In this document: positions 1-6,162 of the stretch, piece by piece
Layout of the letters: the number at the start of each line of letters is the position of its first letter
Numbering within the stretch: position 1 is the stretch's first letter
NCBI GenBank assembly: GCA_029256365.1
Contig: JAQSYB010000205.1
Location: 1-7,751, forward strand
DNA from: Clostridia bacterium
GTDB lineage: Bacteria; Bacillota; Clostridia; Lutisporales; Lutisporaceae
Direction: 5' to 3'
Length of the DNA stretch: 7,751 nucleotides
Made by a program: the position numbers and the translations under genes
Notes under the pieces: generated by a model
Database searches by the model: none
What the model saw: the letters and a program-made list of their open reading frames with translations, nothing else
What the model was told of the DNA's origin: nothing

Positions 1-1429
1 AGAAGGGGTAGGGCACTTTGAACCCTTGCGGCATTATGCTGAGGTCCACTTGTTATTGGAGCCCGGTGAGCCGGGAAGCGGTTTGCATTTTGGAGTGGAA
101 TGCGGCGAGGATGTCCTGGGTAAAAGTTGGCAAAGACTTGTTTTAAGCCATCTGGAAGAAAAGGCGCATAAAGGTGTTTTGACAGGGTCAGCCATTACAG
201 ATATGAAAATTACATTGGTCTCAGGTCGTGCACACAATAAGCATACAGAAGGTGGCGACTTCAGAGAGGCCACCTACCGTGCGGTGCGTCAGGGCTTAAA
301 GGAAGCGGAATCTATATTGTTGGAGCCTTATTATACCTTTCAGTTGGAGCTGCCAGAAAAAATGGTAGGAAGAGCGATGACTGACATTGAGAAAATGTAT
401 GGAACATGCGAAGTATCGCATACAAATGGCGAGACGGCACTTCTAGTGGGGAGCGCACCGGTTATTACCATGAGGAACTATCAAAAAGAGGTAGTTGCCT
501 ACACAAAAGGTATGGGTAGGCTATTTTACAGCCTGAAAGGGTATGAACCATGCCATGATTCAGATGCGGTCATAGAAAGCATCGGATATGATTCGGAAAG
601 AGACATGGCAAATCCTACAGGTTCTGTATTTTGCACACATGGAGCAGGATTTCTAGTGGATTGGTATGAAGTAAAAAACCATATGCATGTGGAAAGCTAT
701 CTTCAGATAAAGGATGGATTATTGGGAGAAAAGGTCTCAAAGGGGACCGTATATACAGCGGAAAAATGGATCAGCCTTGACGAGATTGATCAAATTATCA
801 ATAGCACCTTCTACGCCAACCAAGGGGAGAAGTCTGCTTGGAAAAGACACAAGACAGTCAAGGGCAGTTATTATGAACCAACCATCTATATGAACAGGCA
901 GCAGGAAGCCAAGGAAGAGTATCTCCTTGTGGATGGCTACAATATTATTCATGCTTGGCCTGAACTGAAAGAGCTTGTTGATGGAAATATGGATAGTGCC
1001 AGAATGAAATTGCTTGATGCCCTAAGCAATTACCAAGGGATTCGAAAATGCAAGATAATCGTTGTATTTGATGCTTACCGTGTTCAGGGGCACCTTGAGG
1101 AAGTAATCGACTATCATAATATCCATATTGTATATACCAGGGAGGCACAAACGGCGGACCAATATATTGAAAAGTTTGCCTATGACAATCAGAAAAAATA
1201 TAATATAGCGGTTGCAACCTCAGATGGGTTACAGCAGATTATTATAAGGGGGGTAGGCTGTTCGCTGCTATCCGCCAGAGATCTAAAGGCTGAAATTGAT
1301 CGTGCAAATGAAAAAATAAAGCTATATCAGGAAGCATTGAGTAAAGACCCTAATTATTTAATGGATACATTGTCTCACAAAGAAAAACAGCAGGTTGAAG
1401 AAATGATTCAGAAAGAAAATGAGCAATAA
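1..1429 (+). CDS. Tet(M)-like (EF-G-type) ribosomal GTPase, C-terminal part, fused to a NYN/YacP nuclease-like domain; 5' partial
   Basis: The frame is open from base 2 (first residues EGVGHFEPLRHYAEVH), so the TTG at 26 is internal and the true start lies outside the window. About 475 residues are visible; numbers count from the first visible codon. Residues 1 to about 105 match domain IV of EF-G/Tet(M) proteins, with the tip-loop region at about 74-87 (SGRAHNKHTEGGDF). Residues about 107-190 match domain V (LLEPYYTFQLELPEK, then SLKGYEP). After a linker with a conserved-looking CTHGAGF stretch comes a NYN/YacP-like domain at about 306-430: LLVDGYNIIHAWPEL, VVFDA, TADQYIE and VATSD supply the acidic residues typical of this PIN-like RNase fold (D311, D357, D386, D408). 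Family knowledge: Tet(M) relatives remodel tetracycline-bound ribosomes, and YacP-like NYN domains are putative RNases. The Tet(M) loop residues implicated in drug displacement are not conserved, so a resistance label is doubtful. A ribosome-linked RNA-processing or rescue role is inference. A terminator follows at 1517. Confidence 0.85.
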   Translation, partial: EGVGHFEPLRHYAEVHLLLEPGEPGSGLHFGVECGEDVLGKSWQRLVLSHLEEKAHKGVLTGSAITDMKITLVSGRAHNKHTEGGDFREATYRAVRQGLKEAESILLEPYYTFQLELPEKMVGRAMTDIEKMYGTCEVSHTNGETALLVGSAPVITMRNYQKEVVAYTKGMGRLFYSLKGYEPCHDSDAVIESIGYDSERDMANPTGSVFCTHGAGFLVDWYEVKNHMHVESYLQIKDGLLGEKVSKGTVYTAEKWISLDEIDQIINSTFYANQGEKSAWKRHKTVKGSYYEPTIYMNRQQEAKEEYLLVDGYNIIHAWPELKELVDGNMDSARMKLLDALSNYQGIRKCKIIVVFDAYRVQGHLEEVIDYHNIHIVYTREAQTADQYIEKFAYDNQKKYNIAVATSDGLQQIIIRGVGCSLLSARDLKAEIDRANEKIKLYQEALSKDPNYLMDTLSHKEKQQVEEMIQKENEQ

Positions 1430-1518
1430 GTGATTATAGTACATTAAGAGCCGGTGGTGCTGATATTGTAGGTTGTTTAAATGAAATTGAACGAATAAAA
1501 GATGTGTGTGATTCATAA
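1423..1518 (+). pseudogene. Possible remnant of the C-terminal tail of a HAD-family phosphatase
   Basis: Directly behind the NYN-fusion gene, in another frame, an open stretch reads SDYSTLRAGGADIVGCL and then NEIERIKDVCDS, and stops at 1516-1518. This resembles the end of phosphoglycolate-phosphatase-like HAD hydrolases, where a serine-rich turn precedes a (R/E)xAGADxIV motif and a final helix. There is no start codon or ribosome binding site, and a TGA at 1420-1422 closes the frame upstream. The terminator stem begins at the stop codon itself, as if it once served this gene. The match is short and made by eye, so chance is a real alternative. Confidence 0.35.
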
Positions 1519-1564
1519 AAATCCATGGATTATCTTAAGAATGATTCATGGATTTTTATTTTTT
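1517..1564 (+). terminator. Rho-independent terminator
   Basis: Perfect 11-bp inverted repeat: AAAAATCCATG at 1517-1527 pairs with CATGGATTTTT at 1547-1557, with a 19-base spacer that could pair a little further around CTTAAG. A T-rich run follows to 1564. It ends transcription from the NYN-fusion gene and separates it from the lipoprotein gene. Confidence 0.85.
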
Positions 1565-1651
1565 GTATGAGATTATGAAACTTAAGCTGCCCGTTATCCA
1601 AATAGACTGACAGTATATATTGTAGAACTACTTGGAGGTAATGGTAAATAT

Positions 1652-1679
1652 TTCATAATCAATTCACTGTTAGTTCACA
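1652..1679 (+). promoter_or_regulatory. Three direct repeats at 11-bp spacing, PhoP/OmpR-type response-regulator box
   Basis: TTCATA (1652-1657), TTCACT (1663-1668) and TTCACA (1674-1679) are each separated by five bases, giving an exact 11-bp period, about one helical turn. OmpR/PhoB-family regulators bind such tandem half-sites; the Bacillus PhoP hexamer is roughly TT(A/C/T)A(C/T)A, which fits the first and third units fully and the second but for its last base. The array ends 20 bp before a good -10, so the last unit sits near the -35 position, as expected for an activator-dependent promoter. The regulator's identity is inference. Confidence 0.45.
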
Positions 1680-1696
1680 ATCTATATATGAGCATT

Positions 1697-1705
1697 TGAT
1701 ATAAT
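1697..1705 (+). promoter_or_regulatory. Extended -10 promoter element for the lipoprotein hydrolase gene
   Basis: TGATATAAT at 1697-1705 is a consensus TATAAT preceded by the TGn extension. The best -35-like hexamer, TTCACA at 1674-1679, is 20 bp away, longer than the optimal 17 bp. Recognition probably relies on the extended -10 and a bound activator at the repeat array. Transcription would begin near 1712, leaving a leader of about 50 bases before the start codon. Confidence 0.55.
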
Positions 1706-1761
1706 CGATATATTAAGAAGATTCGGATAAGTAAGCAACGAATGAAGTTAGGGGTGAAGCA

Positions 1762-2721
1762 ATGAAAAGTATTTATAAACTCAGTATTGTTGTTATCTTA
1801 ATTTTGAGTATGATGCTGATGGCAGCATCATGCAGTAGGCAAGCACCGGTTTTTGAAACAGAAAAGAAATATACATACAATGCTCTTCCTGAAGAGAAAG
1901 ACAACTTTTCTTTTGCACAGTTTGCGATATGGTGCCCTGAAAATATAAAAACATATCGGGGTATATTGTACCTGGGAGCGGGTTATGAATATAGCAGCAT
2001 CCCTATGATGTACGAAGAGAAGTGGCAGAACTTTGCAAGAGAAAATCAATTTGTTATATTGACTTCTCATATGAAAAGCCGAGCTGAAGAGGGGAATGAT
2101 ATATCATACTGGCAGGCTGAGTATGGGTCTGGTGAGGAAATGATCAATGCTCTAGCATATTTTGCGCAGGAGACAAAGCATCCAGAGATAAAAAATGCTC
2201 CCTTGGCGATGTGGGGCTTTTCTGCAGGTGCACAGTATAACTATCATTTTACCTGTTGGAAGCCTGAGCGGGTTATTACATTTGTTGCTGTAAAGGGCGG
2301 GTATTTTTTTTCAGAGCTAAATAAGGAAGCCCTAAAGGTGCCAGCGTTATTTTTTACTGGAGAAAATGATTTGCAACGCAGAAAAGATGCAGTTGAAGAT
2401 CTATTTGATAAATATATAAAAGATGAACCGCTGTGGTGTTTGGCAAATGAATCGGATTCTGGACATGAAATTGGTAAAACGGAAGAGCTTGCAATGCCAT
2501 GGCTGCAGGAAATGATTAATCAAAGATTGCCTCAAAATGCAAGCACGTCAAAGAAGGCTATTAAATTGAAAGAAGTGGACCAATCTCTTGCGTGGCTGGG
2601 AGATAAAACTGATGGTAAAATAGCTCCTATTTCAGATTATAATAAGGATAACAAGAATTCCACCTGGATTCCAAATGAAAATCTGGCTAAATCCTGGCAG
2701 GGCTTTCATTTGCATCAGTAA
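1762..2721 (+). CDS. Lipoprotein alpha/beta hydrolase (esterase-like, function unassigned)
   Basis: 319 residues; the ATG is preceded by AGGGGTG at 1750-1756. The N-terminus is a lipoprotein signal: basic KSIYK, a hydrophobic stretch (about 7-20), then AASC with Cys24 as the likely lipidation site. The -3 position is Ala rather than the usual Leu. This predicts a protein tethered to the outer face of the membrane. The mature part carries an alpha/beta hydrolase layout: strand plus oxyanion-type LGAG (71-74), nucleophile elbow GFSAG with Ser154, acid Asp203 in FFTGENDL, and His235 in DSGHEIG, in the order and spacing of a Ser-Asp-His triad. The end (about 270-319) is a hydrophilic tail. The substrate cannot be read from sequence; dienelactone-hydrolase- or depolymerase-like esterases are the closest type I recognise. 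It has its own promoter and terminator, so it is expressed alone, perhaps under the repeat array upstream. Confidence 0.85.
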   Translation: MKSIYKLSIVVILILSMMLMAASCSRQAPVFETEKKYTYNALPEEKDNFSFAQFAIWCPENIKTYRGILYLGAGYEYSSIPMMYEEKWQNFARENQFVILTSHMKSRAEEGNDISYWQAEYGSGEEMINALAYFAQETKHPEIKNAPLAMWGFSAGAQYNYHFTCWKPERVITFVAVKGGYFFSELNKEALKVPALFFTGENDLQRRKDAVEDLFDKYIKDEPLWCLANESDSGHEIGKTEELAMPWLQEMINQRLPQNASTSKKAIKLKEVDQSLAWLGDKTDGKIAPISDYNKDNKNSTWIPNENLAKSWQGFHLHQ

Positions 2722-2829
2722 ATGAAATGCAGGAACAGAAGTATCCAGTTATTAAGTATATGCTAACTAGAACACATCATACATATGAGGCTATAACATT
2801 GATAGTCAAGGAGTAGATTGAATTTAAAG

Positions 2830-2866
2830 ATCCTCTGCTGAATTTATCCAGCAGAGGATTTTTGTT
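2830..2866 (+). terminator. Rho-independent terminator after the lipoprotein hydrolase
   Basis: Perfect 11-bp stem: ATCCTCTGCTG (2830-2840) pairs with CAGCAGAGGAT (2849-2859) around an 8-base loop, followed by a T run. A-rich bases before the left arm can lengthen the stem with the T run. Confidence 0.92.
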
Positions 2867-3047
2867 GCGAAAATATGGTCTTAAATTGGATGCTTACATC
2901 AGTTAATCCTAAGCTAATATTAGGTGTTAAATATTCTAATGATGATTCTCAAAATGAAATAATACCCATTTAATATAGTGGAAGGAAGAAGAGTAAGAAT
3001 TATGTAGAAGATTGTAAAATAATGTGATAAGATATTGATGGGTAAAT

Positions 3048-3065
3048 TGTCTAAATATTAAGACA
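3048..3065. repeat. Imperfect 18-bp palindrome, possible operator
   Basis: TGTCTAAATATTAAGACA is symmetric except for one mismatched pair (positions 6 and 13), about 280 bases before the chemoreceptor start. Its dyad form is like a dimeric repressor site, but the AT-rich setting makes chance plausible and no regulator is encoded nearby. Confidence 0.25.
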
Positions 3066-3328
3066 TTTTGTAAGTTTTGGTGCTTCTATCATAACTTTAA
3101 AATTTGGGATGAAAATGATACTGGTTGTAGATGTTGCATGAACAATTATATAAAACACTGTTTATTTCTTAACAATAAATACCGCAATAGAAGTATTCAT
3201 AACAAAACAGTAGTCATTTAATGTAGATTCACTAGGGGTTTTATGGAATCTGTATGAGAGGGGGTAAGGCTGAGATAGATAGAATTACGATTTACTTGTA
3301 AGTATTAATAGGTAAAAGAACAGCGATT

Positions 3329-3342
3329 ATGGGGGGGAGTTT
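3329..3342 (+). promoter_or_regulatory. G7-tract ribosome binding site of the chemoreceptor gene
   Basis: A run of seven G (3331-3337) runs into AG, giving GGAG at 3336-3339, only three bases before the ATG at 3343. An ATG at 3329-3331 opens a five-codon frame (ATG GGG GGG AGT TTA) whose TGA overlaps the receptor start as ATGA. No ribosome binding site precedes that mini-frame, so its use is uncertain. Confidence 0.55.
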
Positions 3343-4146
3343 ATGAGAATATCAACTAAGTTTGCAGGGATAATGATAGGAATGGTTATAATTGCGGGGT
3401 TACTTATGTTATTTATGATGATTTCAATAAATAGCATAAATGGGCTTGTCAATCTGCAACAAGATAGAAATACACCATTGATGATTACATCGTTATCCTT
3501 ACAAAAAGACATTATTCAAATACAACAATGGCTTACTGATATTTCAGCAACTGCTGCAAGACCAGGTTATGATGATGGATTTGGTGAAGCAGCAATTTAT
3601 TATGAAAGTGCTAAGAAGCAGATTGTAGATTTAAAGGGATATGGTATTGATGCCGAGTTCCTGGATTCATTTATAAAAGACCTAGATGATTACTATCAAA
3701 TGGGTGTAGATATGGCAAATGAATATATTAATAATGGAACAGATGCAGGCAATGTTTATATGGAGAAATTTGATCCATATGCAGCAATGATGGAAGAAAG
3801 AATTGGTGTACTATTAGAAGAGGCAAACAATGAGTTTTATGGCGGAAATAGCAAAATATCTATGAATATAAAAGGTTTATACCAAAAAACTATTATACTT
3901 TTTAGTGCTATTATTTTAATCTGCATCTTTATCTTCTTCACAATTAGAAACTTAATCATTAAACGTATTAACATCATGTCTAAGGTTCTTTCAGAAATCT
4001 GTGATGGAGAAATAGACCTAACTAAGAGAATTAATTTAGTATCAAAGGATGAGATTGGAACGATGGCTAAGTGCTTTAATACTTATGCTGATACAGTAAA
4101 TAACATTGTAACATCCATTAAAGAGGCGCAACGGACCAAGCCTTAA
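3343..4146 (+). pseudogene. Methyl-accepting chemotaxis protein, N-terminal part (sensor and HAMP) of a broken gene
   Basis: 267 residues before a premature TAA. A first membrane segment spans about 8-29, an extracellular mostly helical sensor about 30-182 (with QQWLTDISATAA, a motif I associate with helical-bundle sensors of anaerobe chemoreceptors), and a second membrane segment about 183-205. A HAMP domain follows at about 203-258 (RNLIIKRI, GEIDLTKRI, SKDEIGTMAKCFN). After TSIKEA the frame turns into the nonsense tail QRTKP and stops, while receptor sequence resumes in the -1 frame. The product would sit in the membrane but lack the CheA/CheW-binding tip, so it could not signal. The start is fixed by the G-rich ribosome binding site. 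Ligand unknown. It would be one intact gene with the following fragment if the lost bases were present; see that entry and the finding on the junction. Confidence 0.85.
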
Positions 4147-4925
4147 GTACCAATGAAGGATCTGAAAAGCTTATACTTCTTGGGAATATTATAGAAGAAA
4201 ATAAGAAGCATATAGAAATATTGACAGATTCATCAGTTGAAGTAAATATATTAATTGAACAGGGACTAAATGTTATTGATAAGCTGGCGATAAAAACCAA
4301 AGAAAGCAGCAATGCAACAAATAGTGTTTTTGAGAGCATAGTGAAGACCAATGAAAGCTCTGAAAAGATCAGCGAAGCAAGCAACTTAATTTCATCTATT
4401 GCAGTGCAGACAAATTTACTTGCTCTAAATGCTGCAATAGAAGCAGCTAGGGCTGGGGAACATGGAAAGGGCTTTGCAGTTGTGGCAGATGAGATTAGAA
4501 AGCTTGCCGAGCAGTCAGCAAATTCTACAAAGATAATTGATGCTATGGTTAGTGATTTACAACATGACACTGTCAAAACGGTGAAAATTATGGAAGAAGT
4601 TGATTTGATACTAAAAGAGCAGGTGCAAAATGTAAATTTAGCTGAAAGCAAATATACTGAGATTGCTGAAGCAATAGGAAAATCAAAACAAGCAGTAGAG
4701 TCGATCAAGGAAACGGGAAATCAAGTTGAACTGAGGAAAAATGAAATGCTAGATACCATTCAAACTCTTTCCGCAGTAGCAGAAGAGAATGCAGCATCAA
4801 CAGAGCAAGCATCAGCATCCATGCAGGAACAGACTGCATCCTTTGAGGAAATCGCGAATGTTAGTGTTGAATTATCGCAATTATTTCAAGAGCTGCAGCC
4901 ACTAATACATAAATTTAAGGTGTAA
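4122..4925 (+). pseudogene. Methyl-accepting chemotaxis protein, C-terminal cytoplasmic signalling part of the same broken gene
   Basis: The frame is open from 4122, just after a TAA at 4119-4121, and reads GATDQALSTNEGSEKL, the usual start of the second section of clostridial receptor signalling helices. The hairpin tip is canonical: QTNLLALNAAIEAARAGE, then GKGFAVVADEIRKLAEQS, which binds CheA and CheW. Adaptation-type Glu/Gln pairs flank it, for example AVAEENAASTEQASAS near the end. There is no C-terminal NWETF-type CheR tether. No credible start exists: the first alternative codon is a TTG at 4221 with no ribosome binding site, and the ATG at 4153 is out of frame. About 112 residues precede the tip from the GATDQ point and about 154 follow it, so the descending arm is short by roughly 35 residues. 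That supports a real deletion rather than a single-base error. Confidence 0.85.
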
Positions 4926-4989
4926 AACTGAACGATTGAGCTATCAATAGAATATATAGCAAAAAAACCTCAAATGCAAAATTGAAAAA

Positions 4990-5149
4990 TGCCCCTTGCC
5001 AATGGACATTATGATAGAATAGTGTCTAATAGTAAGGAGCATTTTTTATGCCAAAAGGAGTAATAAAAAATGTACAGGTAAGTTTAAACAGCAAGTGATT
5101 GATTATAAGATAGAACAGAATATGGCTTGAGTTATAGTAAAAAACAAAG
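4990..5149 (+). mobile_element. Decayed left end of an IS3-family insertion sequence with the start of orfA
   Basis: TGCCCCTTGCCAATGGACAT at 4990-5009 has the form of an IS3-family terminal inverted repeat (TG at the edge, then C-rich, ending near GGACA). A ribosome binding site AAGGAG (5034-5039) and ATG at 5048 start MPKGVIKNV. After a one-frame shift the sequence continues as GKFKQQVIDYKIEQNM (5077-5124), and after a second shift as LSYSKK (5127-5144). Together these read like the helix-turn-helix start of an IS3-family OrfA. In the original frame a TGA falls at 5096-5098. Nothing of the rest of orfA, orfB or the right inverted repeat is seen, so the copy is a dead fragment that merges into the upstream region of the ATPase gene. 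Family assignment is from memory of the protein pattern, not a search. Confidence 0.65.
5003..5030 (+). promoter_or_regulatory. Putative promoter inside the insertion-sequence remnant
   Basis: TGGACA (5003-5008) and TCTAAT (5025-5030) each match the sigma-A consensus at five of six positions with a 16-bp spacer. In the intact element it would have driven orfA. With the element truncated it now points straight at the ATPase gene, 135 bases downstream, with no terminator between. Confidence 0.4.
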
Positions 5150-5164
5150 ATGGAGAAGATGAGA

Positions 5165-6019
5165 ATGGTTTATTTAAATGTTTTTACATTTCCAAATGAG
5201 GATAATGAATTTAATTTTTTTATGAATATCAGAAGGACGTGCTATGACTCCTTTTATCCTTTTAAGGTATTATCAAGAAATGGGCTTGAAAGAATTGATT
5301 TTGAACCAGTTACGATTCTGTATGGTGGAAATGGTTCAGGGAAATCAACAGCATTAAATGTAATAGCAGAAAAAACAGGAGTCAAGCGTGATTCTATTTA
5401 CAATAAATCTAACTTTTATCCGGATTATGTAGATATGTGCAATATACAGCTTGAAGCTGATATACCTGAAAATAGCAGAATCATAACCAGTGATGATGTA
5501 TTTGACTATATGTTGAATATCCGCAATTTCAATGATGGAATTGATCAAAAGAGGGAAGAGCTTTTCGAAGAATATTTGGATGCGAAGTATTCTCATTTTC
5601 AGATGAAGTCTATAGCAGATTATGAACAGCTCAAAAAAGTAAATAGTGCTAGAAGTAAAAGCCAGTCTCGTTTTGTAAGAAATGAATTGATTGATAATGT
5701 ACGGGAATATTCAAATGGGGAAAGTGCGTTTCGATATTTCACTGAAAAAATAGGTGAAAATGGACTTTATATATTGGATGAGCCAGAAAACAGTCTTTCC
5801 CCAAAACGCCAGATGGAATTAATGAAATTTATTGAGGATTCTGCAAGGTTTTTGGGATGTCAATTTATTATATCAACACATTCGCCATTTTTGCTTGCTT
5901 TGGCTGGAGCAAAAATATATGATCTGGATAGAAACCCTGTTGATGTGAAACGATGGACAGAGTTGGATAATGTGCGTACCTATTATGAATTTTTCAAAAG
6001 GCATGAAAATGAATTTTAA
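5165..6019 (+). CDS. AAA/ABC-type ATPase, COG3910-like, function unknown
   Basis: 284 residues from the preferred ATG at 5165. GGAGAAG at 5152-5158 sits six bases before it, whereas in-frame ATGs at 5150 and 5159 have no ribosome binding site. Using this start: Walker A GGNGSGKST (54-62), a compact middle without long coiled coils (about 75-180), an ABC-signature-like SNGES (183-187), Walker B LYILDEPE with Asp205 and Glu206, a D-loop region NSLSPKRQ, and switch His239 in ISTHSPFLL. The close of the protein (IYDL, then YYEFFKRHENEF) also fits the COG3910 type as I remember it. Such proteins are soluble single-domain ABC-like ATPases of unknown role. No TOPRIM nuclease, toxin or other partner lies beside it, so a defence role has no support here. 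It follows an IS3 remnant and ends before a strong terminator, so it appears to be transcribed alone. Confidence 0.85.
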   Translation: MVYLNVFTFPNEDNEFNFFMNIRRTCYDSFYPFKVLSRNGLERIDFEPVTILYGGNGSGKSTALNVIAEKTGVKRDSIYNKSNFYPDYVDMCNIQLEADIPENSRIITSDDVFDYMLNIRNFNDGIDQKREELFEEYLDAKYSHFQMKSIADYEQLKKVNSARSKSQSRFVRNELIDNVREYSNGESAFRYFTEKIGENGLYILDEPENSLSPKRQMELMKFIEDSARFLGCQFIISTHSPFLLALAGAKIYDLDRNPVDVKRWTELDNVRTYYEFFKRHENEF

Positions 6020-6082
6020 TGTGTTGTTTGTGGATGTGGTTTCAGCAATGATTATAAACATTGATGATATATATTGTATCTC

Positions 6083-6116
6083 AAAGAGTGCCTGATCTAT
6101 TTAGGCACTCTTTTTT
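6083..6116 (+). terminator. Rho-independent terminator after the ATPase gene
   Basis: An 11-bp stem, AAAGAGTGCCT (6083-6093) with AGGCACTCTTT (6103-6113), a 9-base loop and a T run to 6116. It isolates the ATPase gene from the propeller-LysM gene. Confidence 0.93.
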
Positions 6117-6133
6117 ATTTATCACATATGATA
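6106..6133 (+). promoter_or_regulatory. Possible sigma-K-type (late mother-cell) promoter
   Basis: CATATGATA at 6125-6133 fits the CATAnnnTA -10 pattern of sporulation sigma-K, and CACT at 6106-6109 supplies the minimal AC of its -35 with 16 bases between the AC and the -10. The -35 lies in the right arm of the preceding terminator. The motif is short and could be chance, but no good sigma-A promoter is seen in the 46 bases between terminator and gene. Confidence 0.22.
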
Positions 6134-6162
6134 ATTATTATTGTAATTTAGGAGGTTTTGGG

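Larger units (their letters stand above)
2867..3342. other. Long AT-rich intergenic region upstream of the chemoreceptor
   Basis: About 475 bases with stop codons scattered through the frames and no coding signature that I recognise on either strand. I looked for riboswitch cores (c-di-GMP GGCAAAC/ACGCAAAG pairs, the TPP core) and found none complete. It contains an imperfect 18-bp palindrome at 3048-3065 and a weak promoter-like pair, TTGTAG at 3125-3130 with TATAAA at 3149-3154 (18-bp spacer). It ends in the G-rich ribosome binding site of the chemoreceptor. A small arm pair, AGATTC/GAATCT around 3225-3251, has no T run and is not a terminator. Confidence 0.6.

Noticed and set aside
945..1217. 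Minus-strand frame of 90 codons within the NYN domain region, with others at 34-273 and 737-952
   Set aside because: These are antisense shadows of a clearly coding region with conserved NYN and EF-G-like motifs.
2700..2816. Overlapping frame after the lipoprotein gene (includes SVNEMQEQKYPVIKYML) reaching nearly to the terminator; possible frameshifted C-terminal extension
   Set aside because: The hydrolase already has its triad and a hydrophilic tail in frame, and the stretch matches no family I recognise, so a frameshift cannot be supported. Comparing orthologue lengths would settle it.
3109..3141. Ten-codon frame reading MKMILVVDVA, like a CheY start
   Set aside because: It stops at once, has no following receiver sequence in any frame, and such short similarity is expected by chance.
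3228..3300. TPP-riboswitch-like GGGGG...GGCTGAGA upstream of the chemoreceptor
   Set aside because: The second conserved half of the thi box (CTGATCTGGATAATG-like) is absent, no thiamine gene follows, and the match is only the short CTGAGA motif.
4117..4146. Programmed -1 frameshift in the chemoreceptor
   Set aside because: No slippery heptamer is in register (the codons are ATT AAA GAG GCG), no downstream pseudoknot is evident, and about 35 residues of conserved helix are missing, which points to deletion.
4118..4708. A 196-codon open frame on the minus strand opposite the chemoreceptor signalling domain
   Set aside because: It is the shadow of a Glu/Ala/Ser-rich coiled coil: low-complexity Ser/Phe/Ile sequence, no ribosome binding site, and the + strand carries unmistakable receptor motifs over the same bases.
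4940..4967. Hairpin GCTAT/ATAGC after the chemoreceptor as a terminator
   Set aside because: Only five base pairs, and followed by a run of A rather than T on the + strand, so it is not a credible intrinsic terminator.
5165..6019. Anti-phage defence ATPase (OLD/Gabija/retron type)
   Set aside because: No TOPRIM, helicase, reverse transcriptase or toxin partner lies beside it, and the protein is a compact COG3910-like ATPase with its own terminator.
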